The position numbers and the translations under genes are program-made. Below the pieces are notes generated by a model. The model saw only the letters and a program-made list of their open reading frames with translations, did not search any database and was not told where the DNA came from. 64,000 nucleotides of DNA from Microplitis mediator (Eukaryota > Arthropoda > Insecta > Hymenoptera > Braconidae). Each line of letters starts with the position of its first letter. Position 1 is the stretch's first letter. Where the stretch lies: assembly GCF_029852145.1 (NCBI RefSeq), contig NC_079972.1, positions 5,839,795-5,903,794 on the forward strand. Direction: 5' to 3'. Below are positions 38,101-48,963 of this stretch, one piece after another.

Positions 38101-39397
38101 AGATGCGTCGTGTAGTCAGCCATTGGGCATGAAATTGTATAACGCTTCCTCATACTTTCGACCATTAGATTCGTCGAGTGGCAGTCGTGACACCAGTCCA
38201 GTTGCCAGTGTCGAAATGAAAACGACTGAACGGAGAAAAAGTATTTCGCAGCGCAATAGAACCTCCAAGGACTCTGACCGACTGTCAAAAAGATGTAAAC
38301 GTGACAGGCAAGATGACGAACTGATTAATCCACCGAAACATTTAAGATTAAGTCCAGAGAGTCAAGACGATGGATCTAATAGTAATTCAGATTTATCTCG
38401 ACTCTCACCTCCGCATTTACCGCTTATGGATAATGATTCAAAAGATACAATGTCTTTAAAAAAAATGATTTCACGTAATGGTTCTAAAGAAGGATCACCT
38501 ACCAGCGTGTCTAGTATTCCATCAAATATTAAATTAGACATTGATTTAGATTCCGAGTCATTACCACTTGGTTCAAATGTTAACAATACAATTGGCAGTT
38601 CTGGTGATGACAGTATGACATTGATGGGTAGCAATACCGCTGATGTTACGATACCGTCGCCACTGTCACCTATCGCAGGACCTTTATTATCAACGCACAA
38701 GTACACATATACCAACAAAAAACGTGCGACATCAAAAGTATTACGCGCTGAGTATTTATCTTGGGAGAGTCCAATATCCGAGAGAACGAGATCAAGTAGC
38801 GATGACGAGGATTCAAGTATAAGTGAATCTATCAGTAGTCAGACTGATGATTTAATTACCAATGGGCTTGATGACAGTTTACAATTAAGTAGCATTAAAA
38901 GTACTGCTTCTAATATTAACTCAACAACAACAACAACTAATAGTAGTACGACTGTAGTTAATGATAGATGTACTTATTTAAAAAAAAAGGACAACACTAA
39001 AGTACACGGTAATGCCAGAGTGGTATTAAATCGCGCAGAATCTAAAAGTATTATTGGTAAACGTGGTAAAAGTGAAGGAATGAACAATGAAATGGGTTTA
39101 ATGTCGAGTCATGACAAAACATCAGAACCATCGGACGACGAATCGTGCCATACGACATTGATTGAACCCGACTGCCGTGCCAGGAGATCTAGTTTACGAG
39201 GACACGTTAAAAAAGGATGCGCTTGCTGCAATGGATCACCCGAGAGACCCAAGAAGAAACAAAGTGGTACTGGTGCTGGACAAACTGGTAACTCTGGAGT
39301 TAATGCCACAGGTACCGGTGCTACTAGTGGAGGCGGTAAAATATTGGAGCACAAACTCAAGAAGAAATTGGTTAAATCACTTGGAAAAAAGAGGTAG
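27142..39397 (+). CDS. Giant RLF/ZNF292-like nuclear protein without zinc fingers (five firm exons)
   Basis: Exons 27142-27284, 27963-28180, 29558-29784, 29895-30221 and 31085-39397 have GT/AG borders and consistent phases, giving 3,075 residues plus an unresolved N-terminus (no Met opens the first exon). The first four exons and the start of the fifth form a helical region that I align from memory with vertebrate RLF and ZNF292: a Met-Arg-Leu-Lys-Ile block (their MRxKHL), a following Asp-Gly-Leu-Glu-Leu-Val segment, and SIKPLTIELYIRAL. A further matching block near 32056-32340 (LTPQLCDDLAVVLSS, then SDWNELSALCERYLEN) is separated by about 220 low-complexity residues. The vertebrate proteins carry many C2H2 fingers; none is seen here. 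A chromatin or transcription role is inference. A paralogous scaffold unrelated to RLF remains possible. Confidence 0.75.
29172..29455. repeat. MITE-like element, full-length copy, in an RLF-like intron
   Basis: 284 bases. The left end GCGTTACTAATTCTAAAAGG is mirrored by the right end CCTTTTGGAATTAGTAATGC. Inside is a palindromic block CGCCCTTTTGGCTTTAGG / CCTAAAGCTACAAGGGCG. Related partial copies lie at 241-400 and 51499-51573. Confidence 0.8.
30261..31032. repeat. MITE-like element filling the last RLF-like intron
   Basis: 772 bases with inverted ends (ACTGTAAAAAATCGG / TTTTTTTACAGT) and subterminal CACTCC/GGAGTG words repeated many times in both orientations (GGAGTGAATACGG, GCATTCACTCCG, GCGTTCACTCCGG). 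It makes up most of the 863-base intron 30222-31084. Non-coding. Confidence 0.75.
31085..39397 (+). CDS. Last exon of the RLF-like gene: 2,770-residue disordered tail
   Basis: One 8.3 kb exon ending in TAG at 39395. After the first 90 residues (last part of the helical region) it alternates Asn/Ser/Thr-rich spacer with short ordered-looking stretches. Tracts seen: Thr run near 31430; Asn/Ser runs near 31800 and 33110; His/Asn block at 33440-33555; 19 Gln at 34469-34525; 20 Gln at 35120-35179, both in mixed CAG/CAA codons. Basic KRKKS-type nuclear-localisation candidates lie near 36000. An SP/TP-rich region runs from about 33780 to 34050. The C-terminus holds a conserved-looking AEYLSWESPISERTRSSSDD segment, a Cys cluster (GCACC) and a Lys-rich end. 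Two antisense frames of 190-201 codons inside it are composition shadows. Confidence 0.9.
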
Positions 39398-39519
39398 TCT
39401 TAGCGATTGTATTCTTGCTTATTTATTATTAAATGTATTTAATTAAAGTGTACGGTATTTGTAAATTTATTGAAGAAAAATTTTAAAAAGTAATATTTAA
39501 ATATTATAATTATTAAAAA

Positions 39520-39525
39520 AATAAA
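39520..39525 (+). promoter_or_regulatory. First good polyadenylation signal of the RLF-like gene
   Basis: AATAAA 125 bases after the stop codon. More AATAAA copies follow to about 40640, so longer 3' UTRs are possible. Confidence 0.45.
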
Positions 39526-39978
39526 TAATAATAAAAATAAAAAAAAAACGCTTAAGGGCAATTGCCATGTGTTTAGTAATATTTAAATAAATGATGATTG
39601 ATTAAATGCGACCAAAGCGGCTAATGCCAATTATCATAATGAGAAAATAATTAAATAATAATGATAATGAATAAAAAGAAAGATTAAGAGAGAAAATAAT
39701 GAGTGGATGAGATAATTTTACAGTGAATACAGTAGTAGCTTAATAACAGATTCTTGCTAATCTTTATTAATTAATTTATTTATTATGATAATTATTATTA
39801 TTATTATTATTAATATTATTATTATGAATTAATGATGATGATAATGTAAATAATAGTATGCTTGATCAGTGTATAGCAGGCTTCACTTATCCAGATTTAG
39901 TTTGGAACGAGGCAACAACCTGTAGTTAATATTCATTAATATTTAATTATTCTTATTATTACTATTACTAATTAATTG

Positions 39979-40048
<70 letters not shown>
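39979..40048. repeat. (ATT)23 microsatellite
   Basis: An uninterrupted ATT run of about 70 bases. Confidence 0.95.
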
Positions 40049-40049
<1 letters not shown>

Positions 40050-41618
40050 ATTTAAGTATAAATAGTAAGACGAAAATTTATTATTAGATTATCTTTATTG
40101 ATTAATAAATAAATTAATTAATATAGTAGATTCAAATTCTAATTGTAGTCGATCATTTAATAAAAATAAAAAAAAATAAAAATACAAAAAAAAAATTAAA
40201 TAAAGTAAATTTATATTTAAATTATAGATTTATATCTTTTAAGAGACACTGAAGAAAAAAAAACCGCAATCTAGTCAACTGGTTGGAACTCTAGTTGAGA
40301 GTTTATTAATGAATGAGTAAATAAATAAATTGAATATAAAATATATGATAACAGAGAAAATAAAATGATAGCGTATTTTAAAGTGGCTATCATACTATTG
40401 CGTACTTGCACACTTGGTGATGCAAGCCAACCAGAGACTAAAATAAAAATAATTAATTAATTAATTAATAAATAAATATTATAAAACTTGTGTACAGTTT
40501 TTTTCTCCGCGTCGTTTTTTTTTTAAATCTAAAGCCACATGTGATCACAAGTCTCCATCGTTCTAGATTTATTCCCTATTTTATCATCAGTTTATATTTT
40601 TTTTAATGAATAATAAATAATTAATACCATTAACGATATTTATGAGATTTTATTATTTAATTATTTTAAAATAAAACATGAGTTGCTGATCAATTTGTAC
40701 ATTTTAAATAAAAGATAGGACAAAATATCATGGGTTATTATTTTTATTTACTTATTAGATTAGTTTAATTTAAAAAAATTTTTTTTTTTAAATTATAAAA
40801 ATGACATCATATGTAAATCCATACTGTACATTGAGTAGTTTATATGAATAACTTAAATTTATAAATTTATTAATTAAGATTTAAAATAATAAATACTTAA
40901 AATAAAAATAACAATAATAATATCATATATTGCTGCACTTTAGTACAAAAATGCTTCATCTCTTATTTGAATATCGGCAGGTACTATTCTTGACGTATTA
41001 TAACGGTGGTGAAGCGCGAATGCCTGCAATTTTTTTTAAATATATTATTATTTTGTGTTATTGCATTTGTAAAGTTTGTCTGGGTATTAATATTATTATT
41101 ATTAAGTTCATTCATTTTATAATAATAATAGTAATTATTATTATCATTACTATTATTAATATTAATATTAGCGGCTATTTTGTAAACATTAATTTAATAG
41201 GAGATTAATTTTTTTATTTTATTTTTTCTTCGTTTTATTAAAAAGTCCGAAGTCATAGAAATAATTTTTAATAATTTGTTACTTAGTTATGATGATAAGG
41301 ATAAACAAATAAATTAAATAATGTAAGACATCGTGCAACTGCAGATACGTTTCTCGTGTTAACGTATTTTTTTTCTTTTTCAAAGTGTTTGACAAAAAAT
41401 CATAAATAAATAAGTAATTAATAATTGACATTATTTTAGTTTCATGTAAAGCTGAATTAGCTGAATGTACTGTAAATTTTTTATTATATTTTGATCTCAT
41501 TATATATGACTACTTAGTTAAATAAACTTGGTATTTATATATGATTATATTTTTATTTTTTAGCGGTTTATTTTCATCTTTTTTGCGCAAATTACCCTGA
41601 GAATTAAAAAATCGACAT

Positions 41619-41750
41619 TTATGATACTGAAATTAGCTGACGTCTTATAATTTTTGGATTTTTTAAAAACGATAAATTATGAAAAAAAAAATATTTTAAA
41701 AAATTGCACCTGTAGTTTTTGAAATTTTCTACATGTGCATTGTTTTAATT
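41619..41750. repeat. Interspersed repeat, copy 2 (pair with 8091-8215)
   Basis: ATGATACTGAAATTAGCTGA, then CGTCTTATAATTTTTGGATT, then AAAAAATTGCACCTG, in the same order and spacing as the copy at 8091. Confidence 0.55.
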
Positions 41751-42419
41751 TTTTGATTCGTTGAAAACATAAACCGAAAATTGTCTGGTTATTAAAGAAT
41801 CATCGACAATTGTGCATTTGGTAATTTTAAATGAATAAATTAATTTTATTTGGTTAATTTTTCAGAAAAAAAAAAAAAAAATTACATTAAATCCACTGCT
41901 TTTTGTATGAAAACTTTTAGAGTATCGATTAAAAATTTTTTATTAATAATTTCTATTTTTTAAAAATTTCTCGAGTGTTAATATTAAAGTTTGTTACTAA
42001 TTTTATACAATAATAATTTTTTTGGTAAGTGATCTTAAAAAAAAATTGTTTACGGACTAAAAATATCATTATTTATTAAAATTGGTTACAAATTTAATAT
42101 TAAATCGTGTTAAACTTGTTTAAGATGTAAATTATTTTCAAGAAATTATAATTTGATATTTTGATTATTTTAAATATGTACTGATACATTTAAAAATGTA
42201 TGACTTAAAAAAAGTTATTTGATTCATTACACGTGATATTGAAGTTAGCCGGTTATGTTTATTAATTGCAAATTAAATTTTATTTACTTCGATTATGAAG
42301 ATTGAATTCAAATTTTTTTTTTTTATAATCGTTAATTAAAAATTTTAATGAAACTTGATTAAATATTATGTACAATTAATGCGATTGAATATAAAGTAGA
42401 TATTCAATTATCAATTTGA

Positions 42420-42630
42420 AATGAAAATGAATGTAGCAGACATCAGACAAATTTAAAGTTATTAATAAATAGAGTAAATAATTAATAAAATAAAATTTTT
42501 TAAAAATGCGCATTTAAAAAATTAAAAAATTAAGAAGTGCATTTTATATAAATATTATTTTTTTAACTTATTTACTCTCTATTTATAATTGTAAATTGGT
42601 CTGGTGTCTGCTATATTCACACTCATAATT
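42420..42630. repeat. MITE family A, copy 2
   Basis: Same ends (ATGTAGCAGACATCAGACA and TGTCTGCTATATTCACACTC) and the same interior AATGCGCATTT block as 5451-5666, with scattered mismatches. Confidence 0.8.
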
Positions 42631-42644
42631 TGAAATATAATTTT

Positions 42645-42806
42645 TAGGGCATGTTCAGAAACACACTCTGGAAGAGAAATATTCAACTCCTGCGTTCAGA
42701 AATGTCCTCTGGTAGAACCAGAGATGCGATTTAACATTACAAAGGTACTAATCACACCTGGATAGGTATTTTTTCATCTCCAGAGTGTATTTCTGAACAC
42801 GCCCTT
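42645..42806. repeat. MITE-like element with AGGGCATGTTCAGAAACACA ends
   Basis: About 162 bases with terminal inverted repeats of 26 bases: AGGGCATGTTCAGAAACACA then CTCTGG at the left, and CCAGAGTGTATTTCTGAACA then CGCCCT at the right. It lies directly right of family A copy 2. Confidence 0.85.
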
Positions 42807-43719
42807 ACTGGTTAAAATTTACAAACCTGCTAGATGTCGCAGGATCGAACTTTTGTTAATTTTAATTAACTGCATAGTAAAATTCAGCGTGTTAAATTAA
42901 TTACTATAATTAATCTCAACATCTTCCTGTAAATTGATAGTTATAAAAAAAAGTATATATGTAAATTATCAATAGATTAATATTTTTGAACGTTTAAAAT
43001 TTTTTTTATTCGGTAACAGCACAAACATGTTATTGTATTAAATTTTTTTTTAAATTTAATGACAGTGGCTTTGAGAGTAATTCTATTAGTCGTACCAAAT
43101 GCATTTAAAAATTTTTTTAAAATAAAAAAATAAAATTAGCCAATAATAAGAAAAGTAAAATAAGATTTATTTAAATATAATAATTTTAATTATAAATCGA
43201 GTTTTCCAAAGTTAACTCCATTTAAGCTGCTTTAAAAAGGCCGTTGATAAGATTATATATATAAATATATAATGAAATAATTTTTTTGTAATGTATATTT
43301 GTAAGAGCTATTAAATTTGTCACTTAACAGTATTGACATATTGTATTGCATGATTGCAATATGGTAATTAGTGTTACAGATTTAAAATAAATAAAATCAC
43401 TGGTGAGTGAACAATAATGTATCAACTAATTACAATGTAATTCCGTTTGCACAAATTTCGGATATTAACAATAGTTATAATAATTACAATAATAATATCA
43501 ATAAGTTAAGCGGAATAGCGCATTTAATAAAATGTTACGATCAACTTGTAATCCGCAAAGCTATTCTGTAAATAATTAATTTTTAGTACGTAATTTTAAT
43601 AGATTACTGTATAAAAAAAAAAATTGACACGTAATACGAGATTATAATTAATTACTCGTTTCAAATAGAAACTGATTTAAATACCAATTGCACGGTGTAT
43701 ACATATTTAATAATTAATA

Positions 43720-43723
<4 letters not shown>

Positions 43724-43779
<56 letters not shown>
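43724..43779. repeat. (AAT)n microsatellite
   Basis: About 18 AAT units. Confidence 0.95.
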
Positions 43780-43780
<1 letters not shown>

Positions 43781-44461
43781 ATAAAAATAAAAATTTGTAT
43801 GAGAGAATGAGTACTGGAAAAATGCACAAATGGCAAGTACATAATGAATGATTTATTAATAAGTAACAAATAAGTGAAAAAAAAAATGTAGATGGCTTCA
43901 AAATAACAGAGATTAATATTATCTAATTTTCAGCTTAATTATTAATTACGTTTGCTAATTATAAAGGTAAATAATAAACAAGAAATGAAAATTATATTAA
44001 AAATGAAAATGAACATTAATTTATTATTAATTGATAAATACTCTTGAGAATATGATTGTACAGTGGGTTGAAAGAATAATTGTCTGAAAAAAAAAAATTA
44101 CATATATCAAGAATCATTTATTCAAACGGAAGTATTAAGATGATTGCATATTGTACATAAACGAGACATATTTTCTATATAAGGATGCGTCGCTCGTAAG
44201 GATCGACGAACCGAAAAATATTGCAATATTATATATTAAAATAATAATAATATTAATATTAACATTAATAATGATTCTTTAAAGAGAAAATGTAGGATAG
44301 TTTAATCAGTTTATGTAATGCATCAAATAGAAAAAAATGGTCTGACAGAATATAAATTAAAGTTCTGTATTTACATTGTTTTGTGTATATTAATATCTTT
44401 GACATTACTCACCTTTCCTACAATTAATCATTTTTTCAATTAATTAATAACATTTTTTAGA

Positions 44462-44513
44462 TTTATTTACTTTTTTTTTAATAATTATAAGCTATTATTT
44501 ATTAGTCAATATT
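44462..44513 (-). promoter_or_regulatory. Polyadenylation signals of CDC123
   Basis: AATAAA on the minus strand at 44508-44513 and 44462-44467, within 75 bases of the preferred stop codon at 44536. This supports the extra last exon. Confidence 0.5.
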
Positions 44514-44535
44514 GATAAAATTATTGTTAAGCCGT

Positions 44536-47500
44536 TCATTCGATTTGTTGGGTTTCAACTGCCTGAAAATTAAATTTTTTTTAAATTTTATTTATTAATT
44601 ACTTATTTTTTAATAATAATTTATACGAAAAATACCCTGCGGATCATTTCAATCATGTCATTAGAGCCTTCTCTGGTAAAATATTCGTTAAGTTCCTGGG
44701 GCATGCAAAAGTAATTTGGAGTACTGGGTTGAATCCCCATGTCTTCACCAATGAAACGAAATTCTGGTGGTTCTACTATTGAACTAATTAATTCTTGATA
44801 GGTAAATAGTGTTCCTTTTGTTGTTGACTCATCCAACGGTCCGAAATCAAGTAGTTTTACTTTGTCTTTTTTGTAACGAATCACATCAAACGTATCTAGG
44901 AAATGCAATTATTAAATATCAGCTAAAAATTTTTGGACTACTAAATATATACATATATTAGGGTGCAATTGTATTTTTTTTTTTTTTCGATATTGTATTT
45001 TTCAAATTATTAAAATTACTATAATTCGAAAACTATGGACTTTAGTGACTTGGCTCATAGGACTTTTTTTGAAGGGAATGAAATTTCCTATAATATTCCC
45101 ATTACCATTTTTAGTGTACTTTTATTGGTTTACATTCTGCAAGCTGATAAATGTCAATTTCATAGTAAAAATGACTTCCGCAGCGGACACAAGTAAAACA
45201 GTTTGAGTAACAGCTAAGTTGCTATAGACACTTTTGAAGAACACAATTAGAGTTCCCTACAATTAGCGACAAACGGCGCTTCGATATCATAAAAAGTAGC
45301 TGAGTATCAGAAAGTTAAAAAAAAAGTAATTGAATTTACGTGTATTTTAAATGGGAAATCTTTGAAATAAAATGGAAAGTACTTAGGGTTGAAATTAAGA
45401 GCTCAAACATGGCAGGAATTTTTGTTTCAGCATGAAGAACAATATTTTGCTTGATGAGCAACGAAAAACAAACTTTCACCGGAAACGAAGCACCCTAATA
45501 TATATATGTAATATATTTAATTTATTACAATTGTCTAGTTGGAATCGATTTTTTATACGCTCCCTAAACAAACTTTTTATGTCAGTTTGTATACTATATT
45601 TTTCATTTTCTATGTACTGATGGTATTGAGTGACATCTCTTTGACAAATGCCTGCAAAAAGAACATTTAATCAATAGTTGATTAATAAATAAATTTTCAA
45701 GTTTAATTCATAAATATAAAAGATATATTTACCAACTAACTCTCTATTCACGACGAAACAACGAAATTCTGTGCATGGATTTATGTCACGCCATTTTTTT
45801 AATACCAAACAAGGCGGGATTACTTTGGTATCACTCGTTAGCTCTTTTACTGCAGTAAGATCACGTGAAATGCGATCTGAACTTTTTAAAAGTAAATATA
45901 CTTCTTCAAGTGATGTGCACTTTAATGATTTTGTTACTGCTACCCACATTGCATCCTGTCATTATTTTAAATAAGTTTGTTTAGTACTTATATATTTGCG
46001 GGGATTTAAGGCCGGTTTTTCAAACCAAGCTTAAATTAATATTGCTAGTATATCTATGCATTAATAACATATAGATATACCAGCAATAATAATTTTAACC
46101 TGGATTTAAAAAATGGCCCTTAATGAAAGAGTCAATTAAGTATTTTATACTTCCAATGGCCAGTAAAATTATAAGTTTTAATTCTTAGTTAATTATTGAT
46201 ATACATCCTGACCGAGAAACTCGCAATTAAAATGATTTAAAAGACATCTCGATTTTTATAATTTAAATGTAACATTACTTATGAATTGAGTGGGTCAAAT
46301 AACTATTATATATTCAAAAAGCCTTTAAAAAATTAATTTTGGTATTTACTAGTATAATTTTACGTTAATGGGTAACGTCAATCCATTTTCAATTTAATTC
46401 AATTCACGGACAAATACAGGAAACCTAAAATAGAGAGTCGTTAGCTTTTTTAAAACCTTAACAGAGGGCTAAAAATGTCGTATTTTCAAAAATTCTAATT
46501 TGACTCCGAGAAAAATTGTTTTAAAATTCTCATTTACTCTACTAGTGCAACAAAGATAGACCCGTTTATTTTTCTGAGAGCTAGAAAGAGGTCCAGTGGT
46601 ATTTCCCCTTAAGGCGATTCTCAGACAGGGCCCCCCTCCCCCCTATTATTACAAATTTTCAATGATATTTAACAGTCAGCAACATATCAAAATTTTATCA
46701 ATTAATTAAAAAAAAATTGAAAAAAAGGACACTGCAGTTGCCATTTTGCTGAGATATAGATTAAAAAAAAAAATTACTAACAGTTGTTATCAATAAAGAG
46801 TTAAACGAAATTTGTTAAATAAATTTCATTAGAATCTTCATATCAATATTATAATTTAGTGTCAAATTTTGTTAACTACAATTTACTTACCAAATTTCGC
46901 TCTTAATTGATAATAACTGTAAGTAATATCTTTCTAAATCTATATTTGAGCGAAATTTTAATTACGTAGTTCTTTTATCAATTAAGGTTTTAATTTTTTC
47001 TAATTAATTAATAAAACTTTAATACAGTTATGACAGTTGAAAGTCATTGCATATTTTTAAAAAGTGGGGAGAGGGGTAGCATTGTCAGAGAATGCTCTTA
47101 AATAAATTTTCGTAAAATCTTTATGTCAATATTATAATTCGAATTTTCAATTTTGTAGACTAAAATTTATTTATCAAATTTTGTTTAACTCCGGGTTGAT
47201 AACAACTACAAGTAATTTTTTTTAAATTTTATATCTCGACGAAATTGCAACTACGTCATTCTTTTTTAAATGAATGTTTTAATTTTTTTTAATTAATCAA
47301 TAAAATTTCAATACGTTTATGGCAGTTGAAAGTTATTAGTAATTTTTAAAAAGTGGAGGGCTCTGTCTAAGAATGTCCTTAACAAAAGATTGTTTAAAAA
47401 ATTTCGTTTAAAGTAACTTTTATGATATTTAAAAAACGTAAAATATTTTTTAGCGGACTATAAAAAAATCTTATGAATAATTATTAGAATATCAGTTAAA

Positions 47501-47925
47501 TTATTTAAAATAAATGTAAATTACTGAAGGAGTTCTCCAATTGGATTTTATAAATACTGCTCCAAAATCATCGATTACATCTTGAATTTTTTTACTAAAC
47601 TCTGGAAATGTTGGTTGAGCTGATTCCTGAGTAGTGAATTCATAAAAAAAAAATAATTAAACATTTGTTTTGAATTAAAATAAAAACAAAAAAAATTGGA
47701 TAATCAACTCACCTCTGCTAGGTTATCATCTCCGGAAGAACCATCAGACCACTTTAAATTTCGTACTTTATTATCAGTAGCTTCGAGTGGCAATATAAAT
47801 GCATCATGCTCTAAATAATTAAGAAAATTATCTGGTATTTTTAATACAACTGTTTCTAATGAATTTTTTGTAAATTCCGGATACCACGTTGAAATCGAAC
47901 ACTCAACTACTGGATTATTGATCAT
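44536..47925 (-). CDS. CDC123: CDC123 homologue, eIF2 assembly chaperone (six exons)
   Basis: ATP-grasp-type protein that helps load eIF2 gamma onto eIF2 alpha during assembly of the translation initiation factor. Minus-strand exons: 47713-47925, 47525-47626, 45733-45955, 45529-45651, 44636-44895 and 44536-44562, all GT/AG and in phase, giving 315 residues (human about 336). Family marks in order: STWYPEF at residues 12-18; PTFPEFSKKI at 76-85; SNWRTPSDAMWVAVTKSLKC; LLLKSSDRISRDL; KKWRDINPCTEFRCFVVNREL; ICQRDVTQY; and TFDVIRY followed by LLDFGPLDE. The usual DFNP ATP/Mg motif reads DFGP here. The last exon is my preferred reading (strong acceptor, GCAGTT...TGA); without it the protein reads through to a stop at 44621. 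The family call is firm. Confidence 0.9.
44958..45499. repeat. DNA-transposon-like element in a CDC123 intron
   Basis: 542 bases between TTAGGGTGC and GCACCCTAA, flanked on both sides by TATA/ATATA, a plausible target duplication. The right end stops 30 bases from exon 4. No transposase frame is seen. Confidence 0.65.
46007..46122. repeat. Palindromic MITE in a CDC123 intron
   Basis: About 116 bases, almost wholly self-complementary: TTAAGGCCGGTTTTTCAAA and GCTAGTATATCTATG at the left against CATATAGATATACCAGC and TTTAAAAAATGGCCCTTAA at the right, with a nine-base A/T loop. TTAA ends suggest TTAA or TA target preference. Confidence 0.85.
46609..47382. repeat. MITE family G, one full copy plus an adjoining partial copy
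   Basis: The full copy (46609-47102) starts TTAAGGCGATTCTCAGACAG and ends TGTCAGAGAATGCTCTTAA. A second 3' half follows directly (47103-47382) and ends CTGTCTAAGAATGTCCTTAA. The interiors share AAATTTCGTTTAAC-type and GATAACAACTG-type words with the copy at 49537-49998. Confidence 0.7.
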
Positions 47926-47949
47926 AATTAATTAATAAGTGACTTGACA

Positions 47950-48180
47950 AATTACGTTCAGAAGTTTTAATCCCACAAACTAGATACACTTGGGCGGGAG
48001 ACAATATCAATAAAATAATATATTTAAATAAGTATAAGTATAACCTTTTTTTATTTTAATTGTTTACTTGAGTATCCCAGAGAGCGCCATTTTGGATACA
48101 CTAGCGCCAGTAGTTTTAAATTTCAACGTTGTCATTTTGAATAATTGGTTTACCGCCATTTATTTATTCAGCCAATTAAT
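47950..48180 (-). promoter_or_regulatory. Promoter-like block at the CDC123 head
   Basis: Carries AGCGCCATTTTGG (48083), CTAGCGCCAG (about 48100) and ACCGCCATTTATT (48153). Related words occur upstream of MRM2 and at 2767-2840. The transcription start is not defined. Confidence 0.4.
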
Positions 48181-48524
48181 TTCTTTTCAACTTTTGCTGT
48201 AAATTTGTCATCAACTTCCAGCAGCAGATCAGGTAAATTTAATTTTTTAAAGTTTCCTGGCATTTGACATCTGATAGTGGACGTAGATTTTGGAAAACCT
48301 GAATCCTGAGTTTGATGGTCACATTTTTTTATTAAATAAACGTCAATTTTTGTGGTTTAGTTTTCCGACTACAACATGAGTGCAAATTGACAGAAAATTT
48401 TAATTTGCAACTTTTACTGGTATTTTGATATCTAATAGTGGACGTAGATTTTGGGGAAACTGGATCCGGAGTTTACTAATCAAATTTTCTTTCAAATATA
48501 CGTCAATTTTGGTTGTTTAGTGTT

Positions 48525-48733
48525 TTAAGGCTGGACCGTACTAAAAAAATTTTTGAATTTTACTTTTCTTTTAATTTATTAATCAATTGTTATTATAGAA
48601 ATTTTTATAGCTTCCGAAAAAATGTGTAAGACAAACTTTTTCGGAAGGTTTTCATCATTTGAGTGACGTAATTATTCGAAACGTAATTAGAAAAGTAAAA
48701 TTCGAAAATTCGGTTAGTACTGCCTACCCTTAA
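48525..48733. repeat. MITE inserted in the tandem repeat
   Basis: 209 bases. The left end TTAAGGCTGGACCGTACTAA and the right end GGTTAGTACTGCCTACCCTTAA are inverted copies, extended inward by TTTTACTTTTCT / AGAAAAGTAAAA. TTAA is present at both edges. Confidence 0.8.
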
Positions 48734-48884
48734 TTACAATATGAGTGCAAATTGACATCGAGTTGACTGTAAATTTTAATTTGCAACTTTTGCTGGCAAT
48801 TTGATATCTAATAGTGGACGTAGATCTTGGGAACTTTGACTCACAAGTTTCCAGATCAGATTTTGCATGAAAGTGCAAATTTAT

Positions 48885-48963
48885 ACTCGTTGTCATTAAT
48901 GCCTGGTCCCCCAGACTATAGAATCTTAGCCATGCAGGGGACTAGGCATTAATGACAATGAGT
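48885..48963 (+). ncRNA. Candidate hairpin RNA (27-bp stem)
   Basis: The left arm 48885-48911 and right arm 48937-48963 are complementary at 25 of 27 positions. In the plus-strand RNA both exceptions are G-U wobbles, so the stem is unbroken; in the minus-strand RNA they would be A-C mismatches. The loop is 25 bases. Key words: TTGTCATTAATGCCT and its complement. It looks like a microRNA precursor or a very short palindromic transposon; expression is unknown. Confidence 0.4.

Larger units (their letters stand above)
39398..44461. other. 3' UTR and intergenic region between the RLF-like gene and CDC123
   Basis: About 5 kb of AT-rich DNA. It contains ATT/AAT microsatellites, two MITE-like elements and one interspersed repeat, each listed separately. 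No frame looks coding. The first part is probably 3' UTR of the large gene. Confidence 0.5.

Noticed and set aside
45432..45620. Plus-strand frame opposite CDC123 exon 4
   Set aside because: Overlaps a transposon end and the antisense of a real exon.
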